Below, one piece after another: positions 1 to 7,714 of a DNA stretch of 28,652 nt. The DNA lies in the NCBI GenBank assembly GCA_036480335.1, contig JAZGGH010000073.1, positions 1 to 28,652 on the forward strand, read 5' to 3'. The notes beneath the pieces were generated by a model, which worked only from the letters and a program-made list of their open reading frames with translations, made no database searches and was not told where the DNA came from. The position numbers and the translations under genes were made by a program. Within the stretch, counting starts at the first letter, position 1; each line of letters begins with the position of its first letter. The stretch is from JAZGER01 sp036480335 (lineage in GTDB: Bacteria; Pseudomonadota; Gammaproteobacteria; DSM-19610).

Positions 1-127
1 CCGTTGAAAAAAGATGTTCCTGGAAAACGTCTGCACCGCGCATAGGAGGATTAACCTGATTCATGTATCGAAAAATGTATTCTACTAAACCCAGTGAGCT
101 TGCGGGACTTTTTCAACAGCCTGTTAA
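1..127. repeat. Partial inverted-repeat element (MITE-like end)
   Basis: Bases 109-127 read TTTTTCAACAGCCTGTTAA, identical to the right terminal inverted repeat of the complete element at 4142-4287. Bases 1-12 (CCGTTGAAAAAA) look like a diverged or cut copy of the opposite end, so the stretch may be one element whose left end lies at the window edge. The interior does not match the interior of the complete copy, apart from a few bases next to the terminal repeat. The shared end is certain; calling the whole stretch one element is inference. Confidence 0.5.
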
Positions 128-173
128 GCATTTCCTGCATCTGCTCCATTTGAGCCGGATCAGGCTGGTTACC

Positions 174-815
174 CTATCTATCAGGTGCATTCATTTTCTG
201 CTGCATGACTTCATCTAACGTCCGAACTGGAAAATCAGGCAGTTTTAATTTGTCGGAGGGAATCGACTTACCAAACTTTGCCTCTGTTGCAATTTCTGCA
301 TGCTTCATTCCCATGATATTCGCTTCGGTTTTCAGCGTAACACCCTTATGAATCCATATTCTGCTCCCCATCACTTCCCAGATTTCACAGGTATGACCGA
401 GTACTTTACCACTGCCGACTTTTTTCCCACCCATCTGTTCAAGCATATCCTTGCCCATCTTGCCAACATCCTTATCTTCCATCATGTTGGTCATATCCTG
501 TTTAATAATCACTTTGTCTTCAAAATCAACAGAATAAACCATGCCATTCATAATCTTCACCAATTCATGATGTCTCTCTGTTCGCCCCATGGTGGTTGTG
601 GTCTCTTCAGTCTCCTGAACTTCGACATTGCCATAATCTTCAAAATACAGTGTTTTATGACCGTTTCTTGATGTTTTGATGCCAAGCATGCTGCCACCTC
701 CGGAAAGCTCATAACTGACCATACCGGATTTCACCTCATATCGGCGTGACTTAGCCTCAAGCACAGGAGACAAAAACAGCAATGCAGACACTAAAGCCAA
801 AATCCACTTTTTCAT
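174..815 (-). CDS. Secreted protein of unknown function, probably 3'-damaged
   Basis: This 213-residue protein starts with a clear signal peptide (positively charged MKKW, hydrophobic core to about residue 20, cleavage near LEA-K), so it should be exported, probably to the periplasm. The mature part is beta-rich and hydrophilic with many Met and Lys residues (for example around residues 105-135). It has two Cys-free halves around one Cys in GHTCEIW. It resembles DUF4412-type periplasmic proteins in general layout, but I do not recognise a specific family. The gene ends at a TAG at 174-176. The same frame stays open beyond it for a Gln/Met-rich stretch (about 15 codons) and then runs into the repeat end at 109-127, which suggests that the original C-terminus was longer. 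It is followed by no partner gene on its strand within the window. Confidence 0.75.
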   Translation of the reverse strand: MKKWILALVSALLFLSPVLEAKSRRYEVKSGMVSYELSGGGSMLGIKTSRNGHKTLYFEDYGNVEVQETEETTTTMGRTERHHELVKIMNGMVYSVDFEDKVIIKQDMTNMMEDKDVGKMGKDMLEQMGGKKVGSGKVLGHTCEIWEVMGSRIWIHKGVTLKTEANIMGMKHAEIATEAKFGKSIPSDKLKLPDFPVRTLDEVMQQKMNAPDR

Positions 816-990
816 GATTTGCGTACCTTCTGTTAGTTATTATCTAAGCAGTATAGAAAAATACTGTGGGATTTTTTTTAATCTGGAACAATAAGGCAGC
901 CATTGATCGCCAGGAAGCTAACGACAACGTTGGCATTGCCTGTAAACCTTTGATTATTCTGGCCGATAAGTGGCTCGTGTTATCATTTTT

Positions 991-1017
991 TCTTTACCGA
1001 TGAATCTCTGGTAAAGA
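991..1017. promoter_or_regulatory. Operator-like inverted repeat upstream of galE
   Basis: TCTTTACC at 991-998 is the exact reverse complement of GGTAAAGA at 1010-1017, with an 11-base spacer. The dyad lies where a -35 element would be for the extended -10 box at 1021-1029, so it could be a binding site for a regulator of galE. No regulator is identified. Confidence 0.4.
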
Positions 1018-1020
1018 CAC

Positions 1021-1029
1021 TGTTATAAT
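1021..1029 (+). promoter_or_regulatory. Extended -10 promoter box for galE
   Basis: TGTTATAAT matches the extended -10 consensus TGnTATAAT exactly and ends 34 bases before the galE start. No good -35 hexamer is present, which is usual for extended -10 promoters. An AAGGA follows in the leader, about ten bases before the start codon. Confidence 0.55.
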
Positions 1030-1063
1030 TCATCAATGTTAAAAAACCAAGGAATTCAGAAAG

Positions 1064-2056
1064 ATGGCAAATAAAGTACTGGTTACCGGTGGCGCTGGTT
1101 ATATTGGAAGTCACGTCGTAAAACAGCTTAAAGGCATGGGTGAAGAGGTTGTTATTCTCGATAATCTATCAACCGGCTTCGCTGATGCAGCGCTTGGCAC
1201 CGACCTCATTATTGGCGATACCGGCGACAAAGAACTGGTGACCCGATTGCTGGATGAACACAATGTCGATACAGTCATTCATTTTGCCGCTCATACCATT
1301 GTCCCTGAGTCTGTTGCCGAACCGCTCAAGTATTATGGCAACAATACCTGCAGTACTCGCAGCTTGCTGGAATGCTGCAACAAGGCGGGTGTGAAACATT
1401 TTATTTTCTCTTCAACTGCGGCTGTGTATGGTATTCCTGATTCTGATTATTGTACAGAAGACAGTCCACTCGACCCGATCAATCCCTACGGTACTTCCAA
1501 ATTGATGTCGGAAATGATGCTGCGCGATCTGGGTAAGGCAACCGACATGACGCACGTCATTTTGCGCTATTTCAATGTTGCCGGCACTGATCCGGATGGC
1601 GATATCGGTCAATCGACTGACAAGGCCACACTATTGATCAAAGTGGCTGCGGAAGCCGCTGTTGGCAAGCGCGATCAGCTGTATATCTTCGGTACCGATT
1701 ACCCGACTGCAGATGGAACCGGCGTGAGAGATTACATTCACGTATCCGATCTCGCCGATGCACACATCAAGGCACTGGAATTTCTGCGTAAGGGTGGCGA
1801 ATCTAAAACTATGAACTGTGGATATGGTCATGGCTACAGTGTTCGTGAAGTCATTGATGCCGTCAACCGTGTCAACGGTGCACCCATCAATGTGAAAGAA
1901 GAACCAAGACGTGCTGGCGACCCGCCTACCCTGATCGCCAAAGCTGAACTGGTAAAATCTGTGCTTGGCTGGGCACCAAAATATGACGATCTAGACTTCA
2001 TTGTTAAAACGTCGCTTGACTGGGAAAAGAAACTGCTGGACTACCAGCCGAAGTAA
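1064..2056 (+). CDS. galE: UDP-glucose 4-epimerase
   Basis: This NAD-dependent enzyme of the extended short-chain dehydrogenase family interconverts UDP-glucose and UDP-galactose, supplying sugar nucleotides for surface polysaccharide. The 330-residue length is normal. The Rossmann motif TGGAGYIGSH is at residues 8-17, the catalytic Ser/Thr stretch SSTAAVYG at 116-123, and the catalytic YxxxK pair at Tyr142 and Lys146 (NPYGTSK). The substrate-side RYFNVAGTDP and GTGVRDYIHVSDLA motifs are also present. The gene stands alone, with its own extended -10 promoter upstream and a strong hairpin after the stop. Other sugar-nucleotide epimerases share the fold, but the motif set fits GalE best. Confidence 0.93.
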   Translation: MANKVLVTGGAGYIGSHVVKQLKGMGEEVVILDNLSTGFADAALGTDLIIGDTGDKELVTRLLDEHNVDTVIHFAAHTIVPESVAEPLKYYGNNTCSTRSLLECCNKAGVKHFIFSSTAAVYGIPDSDYCTEDSPLDPINPYGTSKLMSEMMLRDLGKATDMTHVILRYFNVAGTDPDGDIGQSTDKATLLIKVAAEAAVGKRDQLYIFGTDYPTADGTGVRDYIHVSDLADAHIKALEFLRKGGESKTMNCGYGHGYSVREVIDAVNRVNGAPINVKEEPRRAGDPPTLIAKAELVKSVLGWAPKYDDLDFIVKTSLDWEKKLLDYQPK

Positions 2057-2085
2057 GCAAATTGTACTGATCTAAAGCTACATGA

Positions 2086-2119
2086 ACTCTGGTTCCGCAG
2101 TCTCCGTGGGAACCAGAGT
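2086..2119. terminator. Hairpin between convergent galE and DAHP synthase genes
   Basis: ACTCTGGTTCC (2086-2096) pairs perfectly with GGAACCAGAGT (2109-2119) around a 12-base loop. It sits between two genes that end facing each other, so it may stop transcription from both sides. No long T-run follows on either strand, so a classical intrinsic terminator is not proven. Confidence 0.55.
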
Positions 2120-2142
2120 CAAAACCACTTAAGAACGCTCAC

Positions 2143-3222
2143 TCAAGCCGTCACCTTAACCATTTTTAATCGACGCAAACGAACGGCTTCAGCCAGTTTT
2201 TCCAATAGAGAAACACTGTCATCCCAACCAAGACAGGCATCAGTAATACTCTGACCATGCACTAGCTCAGCATCAGAGCGGTAGTCCTGCCGCCCTTCCT
2301 GCAGATGGCTTTCAATCATGACACCCATGATGCCATCATTACCCGCGGTAATCTGCTCAGCAACTGATGCCCCCACATCCAGTTGACGCTTGAACTGTTT
2401 GGAGCTGTTTCCATGGCTGCAATCCACCATCAAACGCGGTGCAACGCCTGCCTGCTCAAGTTTCTGCAAGGCCTCTTGTACGCTCTCGGAATCATAATTT
2501 GGCTGCTTGCCACCTCGCAGAATAATGTGACAGTCCTGATTGCCCGATGTTGTAAATATCGCCGTATGCCCTGGTTTGGTAACAGACAGGAAATTGTGGG
2601 GGTGTGCTGCAGAACGAATGGCATCAATTGCAATGCTGAGAGTACCGTCTGTGCCATTTTTGAAGCCCACCGGGCAGGACAATCCGGAAGCCAGTTCACG
2701 ATGCACCTGGCTTTCAGTGGTGCGTGCACCAATCGCACCCCAGCTAATCAGATCAGACACATATTGAGGCGTAATCAGATCCAGATATTCAGTCGCCGCC
2801 GGCACGCCCATGTTATTCAGATCCAGCAATAGCTTGCGAGCAATACTCAGACCACGATTAATCTCAAAGCTGCCATTCAGAGACGGATCATTGATCAATC
2901 CCTTCCAGCCAACCGTGGTGCGGGGTTTTTCAAAATACACGCGCATAACAATAAGCAGATCGCTGGCCAGATTATCCCCCTGTTGTTTCAGTTTCTGTGC
3001 ATACTCCAGGGCAGCCACAGGATCATGAATTGAACAGGGGCCAACGATCACCAGTAGACGATCATCACTGCCATTCAATATTTCATGAATGCCATTACGT
3101 GTTTCAAAAGTTACCTGGGCAGCCGCTTTGGTAATCGGAAACCGGCCATGCACCTCGGTTGCTGATTCCAGCTCTTTCACACCAAGGATGCGTAAATCAT
3201 CTGTTGTATACTGAATACTCAT
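2143..3222 (-). CDS. aroG: 3-deoxy-7-phosphoheptulonate synthase (class I DAHP synthase)
   Basis: The enzyme condenses phosphoenolpyruvate with erythrose 4-phosphate in the first step of the shikimate pathway to aromatic amino acids, in the cytoplasm. Class I (AroAI-alpha) motifs are clear: VGPCSIHDP, FEKPRTTVGWKGLINDP, GARTTESQVHRELASG, VGFKNGTDG, and the metal-site region DCSHGNSSK. I start at the ATG at 3222, giving 359 residues, close to the roughly 350 of E. coli AroG, with the typical opening MSIQYTTDDLRI. An in-frame ATG 47 codons earlier (3363) exists, but its extension does not resemble the family. Which aromatic amino acid inhibits it cannot be told from sequence alone, so the paralogue symbol is provisional. 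It is divergent from the Crp/Fnr gene. Confidence 0.9.
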   Translation of the reverse strand: MSIQYTTDDLRILGVKELESATEVHGRFPITKAAAQVTFETRNGIHEILNGSDDRLLVIVGPCSIHDPVAALEYAQKLKQQGDNLASDLLIVMRVYFEKPRTTVGWKGLINDPSLNGSFEINRGLSIARKLLLDLNNMGVPAATEYLDLITPQYVSDLISWGAIGARTTESQVHRELASGLSCPVGFKNGTDGTLSIAIDAIRSAAHPHNFLSVTKPGHTAIFTTSGNQDCHIILRGGKQPNYDSESVQEALQKLEQAGVAPRLMVDCSHGNSSKQFKRQLDVGASVAEQITAGNDGIMGVMIESHLQEGRQDYRSDAELVHGQSITDACLGWDDSVSLLEKLAEAVRLRRLKMVKVTA

Positions 3223-3298
3223 TTCACAAACACCATCTAAGCAGCTGACTGCTAGGGAATAATTAGTAAATTCGTTTAAATTATCTGATTTCACCTGA

Positions 3299-3318
3299 AT
3301 TCTAACGGATTCTAACGA
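3299..3318. promoter_or_regulatory. Tandem 10-bp repeat between aroG and the Crp/Fnr gene
   Basis: ATTCTAACGG is followed immediately by ATTCTAACGA, a 9-of-10 tandem copy at one helical turn, inside the divergent intergenic region. It could be a regulator site for either gene. Function is inferred from position only. Confidence 0.3.
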
Positions 3319-3407
3319 TTTTTTCTGTTCAGGGGTACCTCTATTGATTGTGAAAATGACCATTTACTGATAAATTATTTGTATAAACATTAAGGATCCA
3401 GAAAAAA

Positions 3408-4127
3408 ATGGGGCATTGCAAACACCCAATCGCAAACGATTCATCCATTCTCGCTCAAGTGCGAAGTAATCTGTTATTCCATAGTTTTTCTGACGAGCAG
3501 TTTAATACCATCTATCAACAAGCGAGCTGTACAGAACTGGAAGAAGGCGAAACCCTGTTTTCCCAGGAACAGCCTTCCCACGAATTCTTTCTACTTACTT
3601 CAGGACAAATCAAGCTCTGCCGCTGCTCCACTGAAGGCAATGAAAAGATCATTGATCTGATTTCACCTGGGTCCAGCTTCGGTGAAGCCATCATGTTTGC
3701 CAAACAGCCGGTATATCCAGTCAGTGCCATGGCCCTGCTACCCAGCCAGATTATCTGCTTTAATTCAAACGTCTATCTTGACACCTTGCACCAATCTACC
3801 GAAGCCTGCTTTTCCATCATGGCTCAGATGAGCAGACGTCTGCATTGGCAAATTGGTGAAATTGATCGTCTGACACTACACACCGCTATGTTCCGGGTTG
3901 TTGCCTACCTGATCGACCAATTACCCAGTACGCAAATTGGAGCCTCCCAAATTCAGCTCCAGACTCCAAAGAATGTTATCGCTGCCCGCCTTTCCATCAC
4001 GCCAGAAACCCTCTCTCGCAGTTTTGCAAAACTCAACCGTGAAGGATTAATCAGCATCCATGATGATTCAGTGACTCTGATAGATATCGATAGGCTGAAA
4101 CTGTTTGTAAAGGGCGGCACATTATAG
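3408..4127 (+). CDS. Crp/Fnr-family transcriptional regulator, DNR-like
   Basis: This is a 239-residue cytoplasmic DNA-binding protein. The N-terminal cyclic-nucleotide-binding-like beta barrel covers about residues 20-135 (GETLFSQ, FFLLTSGQIKL, LISPGSSFGEA), then a dimerisation helix (140-165) and a winged helix-turn-helix (about 185-225). The recognition helix has ITPETLSR with Glu200, Ser203 and Arg204. The E-x-x-S-R pattern is what FNR, ANR and DNR use to read TTGAT half-sites. The N-terminal Cys cluster of oxygen-sensing FNR is missing (only Cys4 is near the terminus), so a DNR/NnrR-type heme or NO sensor, or another ligand, is more likely. AAGGA lies about ten bases before the ATG. The regulated genes cannot be named. 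The family is sure; the subgroup is inference. Confidence 0.85.
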   Translation: MGHCKHPIANDSSILAQVRSNLLFHSFSDEQFNTIYQQASCTELEEGETLFSQEQPSHEFFLLTSGQIKLCRCSTEGNEKIIDLISPGSSFGEAIMFAKQPVYPVSAMALLPSQIICFNSNVYLDTLHQSTEACFSIMAQMSRRLHWQIGEIDRLTLHTAMFRVVAYLIDQLPSTQIGASQIQLQTPKNVIAARLSITPETLSRSFAKLNREGLISIHDDSVTLIDIDRLKLFVKGGTL

Positions 4128-4141
4128 CTTCCCATGGGGAC

Positions 4142-4287
4142 TTAACAGGCTGTTGAAAAAGTCTCAGGCGAGCGCAAGACAAGGCAAAATCGGCGAAAAA
4201 GCGCAGTGTACACGTAGTACATGAGCATTTTGAGCCAATTTTTAACGCAGGATTGTGCCGCATGAGGATTTTTCAACAGCCTGTTAA
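4142..4287. repeat. 146-bp MITE-like element with 19-bp perfect terminal inverted repeats
   Basis: TTAACAGGCTGTTGAAAAA (4142-4160) is the exact reverse complement of bases 4269-4287. The inner halves also mirror each other imperfectly around a centre near 4214 (GTAC at 4208-4211 and 4217-4220), so a transcript could fold into one long hairpin. It contains no ORF. It begins 14 bases after the Crp/Fnr stop and could act as its terminator. A second copy of the same end is at 109-127. These are the marks of a non-autonomous transposable or palindromic repeat element. Confidence 0.75.
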
Positions 4288-4369
4288 ACATCAATCGGGA
4301 TAATCGAGCAATTATACGGGGCTGTTACCTGCATTCCTGAAACACTGATGAATGTTTACCCACCAACCC

Positions 4370-4876
4370 TTACTGGCCTCGAAACTGTTCCAATGTCATA
4401 AACTCAACACCATTTCTGATTCTGAACTTACCATCCAGAAAAACGCCCAGGCGCTTCTCTTCTTCTGTCAGATTGGCTGGATAACGCCTCTCAACCGAGC
4501 CTCCACTGGCCGGTTCAATCGCCGTATACTCACTGACATCTACAGATTCTTCCATCTCCTTTTGTCCACTAGCAAGTGTAGTCGTATCAGAGACGCTACC
4601 GCCTTTAATAACAAAGGCATCAGGATATCCTTCTTTCTGCAGAATAGACTGTAATTCTTTTGCTTCCGATACGCTGGAAAACTGACCGATGCGCACTCTC
4701 GTCAAACCACTGTCAGTGATATCCATATTGACCGCGTTATATTTTTCCAGGCCGGCTAACATCTTCATATCTGGATGCTTATAGGCTCCAACCTGTATTG
4801 AATAATCACCCGCAAATACCAGCATAGGGGATAGGAATAAACCTGCAAAAACACATCTGGAAAACTGATTAATCAT
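4370..4876 (-). CDS. Exported SPOR-domain protein
   Basis: The 168-residue protein has a signal peptide (hydrophobic core about residues 8-20, cleavage after VFA-G). A SPOR domain follows directly at about residues 24-92: YSIQVGAYKHPD at the start, then TRVRIGQFSSVSEAKELQSILQKEGYPDAFVIKGG. SPOR domains are known to bind denuded peptidoglycan strands at the division septum, so a periplasmic cell-wall role is likely. Residues 93-168 are acidic and Glu/Ser-rich with no recognised domain. AGGAGC lies about six bases before the ATG, supporting the start. Most SPOR proteins carry the domain at the C-terminus; here it is N-terminal. No specific named homologue is recognised. Confidence 0.8.
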   Translation of the reverse strand: MINQFSRCVFAGLFLSPMLVFAGDYSIQVGAYKHPDMKMLAGLEKYNAVNMDITDSGLTRVRIGQFSSVSEAKELQSILQKEGYPDAFVIKGGSVSDTTTLASGQKEMEESVDVSEYTAIEPASGGSVERRYPANLTEEEKRLGVFLDGKFRIRNGVEFMTLEQFRGQ

Positions 4877-4987
4877 TTGCTGCTCCTGATTCTGTTACAC
4901 CGATCTTGAAATCGTATGATATTAACACGTATCTGGACAGCTACACCATAACCGTAGCAGCAAATCAGTCGCGGGCTGGTGGAGAAA

Positions 4988-7156
4988 CTAGCCGGTAGTC
5001 GATTCAGGTAGATCGGAGCAAATATCGGAGGCATGGAGCTGATTCGACAAAACCCGGGTCAGCGATTCAGCCGACTCCGGCTTACCAAAATAGTACCCTT
5101 GCAAGACATCACACTGATGCAACCTGAAAAAATCACTCTGCGCCCGGGTTTCTACACCTTCAGCAACCACGCGCAGACCAAGACCATGCGCCATAATCAC
5201 AATGGCCCTGGCAAGCGCAGCATCATCCTTGTTCTGCGGAATATCCTGCACAAACGAACGATCAATCTTCAAGGTATTTACAGGGTATTTTGTCAAATAA
5301 TTCAATGATGAATAGCCTGTTCCAAAATCATCAATGGCTATTTTTACCCCCATGTCCCTAACAACATGCAGGGTCTGAATGGTTTTCTGAACATTTTGCA
5401 TGGATAAATTTTCAGTAATTTCAACTTCCAGGAACCTGGCTGGCAATCGGGTTTCACCCAGGGCATTCTTTACCAGTAACTCTACATTGTTGCCACTAAA
5501 TTGCCGGGGTGAAAGATTCACCGCCATTTGTAAACCATCATGGCCAAGATCATGCCATCGTTTAGCCTGCGCACAGGCTTCAAACATAACCCATTCTCCG
5601 ATTTCCAGAATCAGTCCGGTATCTTCGGCAATGGGAACAAACTGGTCTGGTGATAGCCTGCCAAACTGAGGATTATTCCAGCGTACCAGAGCCTCAACAC
5701 CCACAATGCGATGGTCTTGTGTAGAAACCTGCGGCTGGTATTCAAGAAACAATTCATTGCCTGCAACAGCCTTGCGTAACTGGTTTTCCAATGTCAGGCG
5801 ACGAGATGATGCCTCACCAATATCCACCTGGTAATACATATACGCATTTCTGCCACTTTCTTTGGCTCGATACATACTGGCATCTGCAGAGCGCATCAGG
5901 TCAACACTGTCGGTTGCATCATCTGGATAAATACTGATACCAATACTTGCTGACAGGTGCAACTCATGCCCACAACAGTCCATTGGCTGATGCAAAGCAT
6001 CAAGAATTTTTTGAGCAATAACACCCGCGTCCCGATTATGCTGGATATTTGATAGCAATATCATAAATTCATCGCCACCCAGTCGGGCAACCGTATCATC
6101 CTCGCGAACACTCTGCTGCAGTAACTCGGCAGTCCAGCGTAATAGCTGATCTCCAACCTCATGACCCAGACTATCGTTGATCAGTTTGAAACCATCAAGA
6201 TCCAGGAACAACAGAGCCAGCTTTTCATTTTCACGTTTGGCATGTGCGAATGCCATAGACATTCTATCCGTTAACAATATACGATTAGGCAAACCTGTTA
6301 ATGCATCATGATATGCCTGGTACGAGAGACGATCAGCCGCCTGCTCCGCCTTGACTTTTGCCGTCCCAAGCTTCTGATTAATTTGCTCCAGCTCGTATGT
6401 GCGTTGCGCCACAATTCGTTCAAGGTCAGTCCTGTACTGTAGCAATTCATTGTCACGCAACTGGATTTCGCTCAACATTTCGTTGAACCCGTCAATCAGA
6501 TCACCAATTTCGTATTGCCCCTCATGACTGGCCCTGACAGCATAATTTTTTTCCTCGCTGACTCGCCTGGCCGTGTTCGCAAGCCGGATAATTGGCTCTG
6601 TTATCCCTCTCTGTAGCCGCCGACTCAAAAAATAAGCAACAAATACAGAACAAAGTAAAACAATACCAACCATACCAAGATACCAGACCAGACGTTCTTT
6701 AAGCTTCCCCAGATCGGAACGAATGAACACAGTTCCAAGCCTCTGATTATCAAGTTTTACCGGATTATAAACATCAATATACCCATTACTAAAGAGCACC
6801 TGGTAAGGCATGGTTTCGATGAAACCGTGCTCTTCCGTCATTGTGCTATCACCATAAGAAGCAAGTCTGTCACCCTTATTGTTATATATCGTTGCTGACT
6901 GTATGTTTGGAAGATTAGACAGAACGCTTAAGGTTTCTTCTGCCGACTGTTCGTCATGAAACATAATCGCTGCCGCACTGGAAGAACTGACAATCTGTAC
7001 CAGACTCTTCAGTTCATCTTCAAGACTGTTACGCATGCTGATTACATCATTGGTAATGAACAAAATTGATGCCAGTAGCAGCGTCGCACAACTGGCTATC
7101 ATCATAACATTCGTTAGTCGCCTGCTAAGTGAAAGCTCATTTCCAGTTAATGTCAT
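4988..7156 (-). CDS. Membrane c-di-GMP enzyme: CHASE8-HAMP-GGDEF-EAL
   Basis: This 722-residue inner-membrane protein probably makes and/or degrades cyclic di-GMP. Order: TM1 (about 16-36), periplasmic CHASE8-like sensor (about 40-150), TM2 (157-177), HAMP (about 178-230), coiled coil (235-275), GGDEF (280-440), EAL (455-705). The GGDEF motif is intact (360-364), with an inhibitory I-site RxxD at Arg351-Asp354 exactly five residues upstream. The EAL motif (488-490) and the later ITENL, DDFGTGYSS, KIDRSF and AEGVET motifs are also intact, so both activities look possible. The start overlaps the yfiR-like stop by four bases (ATGA), so the two are probably translationally coupled. CHASE8 plus HAMP matches Pseudomonas YfiN/TpbB, which has no EAL domain. 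Confidence 0.9.
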   Translation of the reverse strand: MTLTGNELSLSRRLTNVMMIASCATLLLASILFITNDVISMRNSLEDELKSLVQIVSSSSAAAIMFHDEQSAEETLSVLSNLPNIQSATIYNNKGDRLASYGDSTMTEEHGFIETMPYQVLFSNGYIDVYNPVKLDNQRLGTVFIRSDLGKLKERLVWYLGMVGIVLLCSVFVAYFLSRRLQRGITEPIIRLANTARRVSEEKNYAVRASHEGQYEIGDLIDGFNEMLSEIQLRDNELLQYRTDLERIVAQRTYELEQINQKLGTAKVKAEQAADRLSYQAYHDALTGLPNRILLTDRMSMAFAHAKRENEKLALLFLDLDGFKLINDSLGHEVGDQLLRWTAELLQQSVREDDTVARLGGDEFMILLSNIQHNRDAGVIAQKILDALHQPMDCCGHELHLSASIGISIYPDDATDSVDLMRSADASMYRAKESGRNAYMYYQVDIGEASSRRLTLENQLRKAVAGNELFLEYQPQVSTQDHRIVGVEALVRWNNPQFGRLSPDQFVPIAEDTGLILEIGEWVMFEACAQAKRWHDLGHDGLQMAVNLSPRQFSGNNVELLVKNALGETRLPARFLEVEITENLSMQNVQKTIQTLHVVRDMGVKIAIDDFGTGYSSLNYLTKYPVNTLKIDRSFVQDIPQNKDDAALARAIVIMAHGLGLRVVAEGVETRAQSDFFRLHQCDVLQGYYFGKPESAESLTRVLSNQLHASDICSDLPESTTG

Positions 7157-7713
7157 TGTCCCGCGCCTCCATGCATAGCCGACTTCCTCGACAAACTCAG
7201 CAATTTTGAACTGATGACCAGTTGTGACTGGTTAACAGCAACCGGGCTAATCTCAAACCTGAGACGATTATTCGACAGGAACAGGCGGATACCACCTCCT
7301 TGTTGTATGAAGGATGCATGATCACCAATCGTCAGAATGGATCGACCGGCAAGATGCGATAACACCCTGTCAAGATGACTTTCTGCCATTTCTCCAAAAT
7401 AAATAACCTGGCATTGTGATAACTTTGATTCATCATCTATCTGTATAATTTCCAGTGGTACTCCGTGTGCCCGTTTGTTTTTTAAACCTTGTAGCTCGAC
7501 ATACATGCCTGCATCATTGCGGACACAGACATTAATCGTCTGTAGTCGAACATCTTGTGGCCATTCTGTAAATTTGATGAAATTAAAGATAAAAGCGGCC
7601 TTGATTCGATTCGTTACTCTTGAACTCGCAACCGCATCTATCGATGCCAACACGCATACCACCAACATGACAACAGCCATTATTCTGCTAAAGCAACCAC
7701 CAGAAAACTGCAT
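7153..7713 (-). CDS. yfiR: YfiR-family periplasmic regulator (DUF4154)
   Basis: From the ATG at 7713 this encodes 186 residues: a signal peptide (about 1-30, ending near DAVASS), then a YfiR/DUF4154 domain. Family features are NRIKAAFIFNFIKFTEWP near the mature N-terminus, a middle segment CQVIYFGE, TIGDHASFIQQGGGIRLFL and the ending LRFEISPVAVNQSQLVISSKLLSLS. In Pseudomonas, YfiR binds the periplasmic part of the diguanylate cyclase YfiN and holds it inactive. I reject the longer start at 7812 because it overlaps the receptor gene by 98 bases and would bury the signal peptide. The chosen start lies one base after the receptor stop (TGATATG), and the stop overlaps the next gene by four bases. 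The symbol is by family, not proven orthology. Confidence 0.85.
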   Translation of the reverse strand: MQFSGGCFSRIMAVVMLVVCVLASIDAVASSRVTNRIKAAFIFNFIKFTEWPQDVRLQTINVCVRNDAGMYVELQGLKNKRAHGVPLEIIQIDDESKLSQCQVIYFGEMAESHLDRVLSHLAGRSILTIGDHASFIQQGGGIRLFLSNNRLRFEISPVAVNQSQLVISSKLLSLSRKSAMHGGAGQ

Positions 7714-7714
7714 A

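Noticed and set aside
849..879. Hairpin CAGTAT/ATACTG followed after five bases by eight T residues, terminator-like on the plus strand
   Set aside because: No plus-strand gene lies upstream in the window, the stem is only six pairs and the T-run is not adjacent, so it is not listed as a terminator.
895..1002. Open frame reading ILADKWLVL, slightly like an HxlR-type regulator fragment
   Set aside because: It is short, has no start codon or wider similarity, and only a few residues match; probably chance.
2383..2832. Long open frame on the plus strand inside the DAHP synthase gene
   Set aside because: It is antisense to a clearly conserved enzyme, has no recognisable domains and looks like a shadow frame; the same applies to the other long frames opposite galE, sucA, sdhA, acnB and sucD.
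3344..3348. TTGAT half-site upstream of the Crp/Fnr gene, possible autoregulation
   Set aside because: The second half (AAAAT at the right spacing) does not match ATCAA, so it is not a convincing FNR-type site.
3223..3363. Longer N-terminus for the DAHP synthase starting at 3363
   Set aside because: The 47 extra residues do not resemble the family, while the ATG at 3222 gives the standard length and opening.
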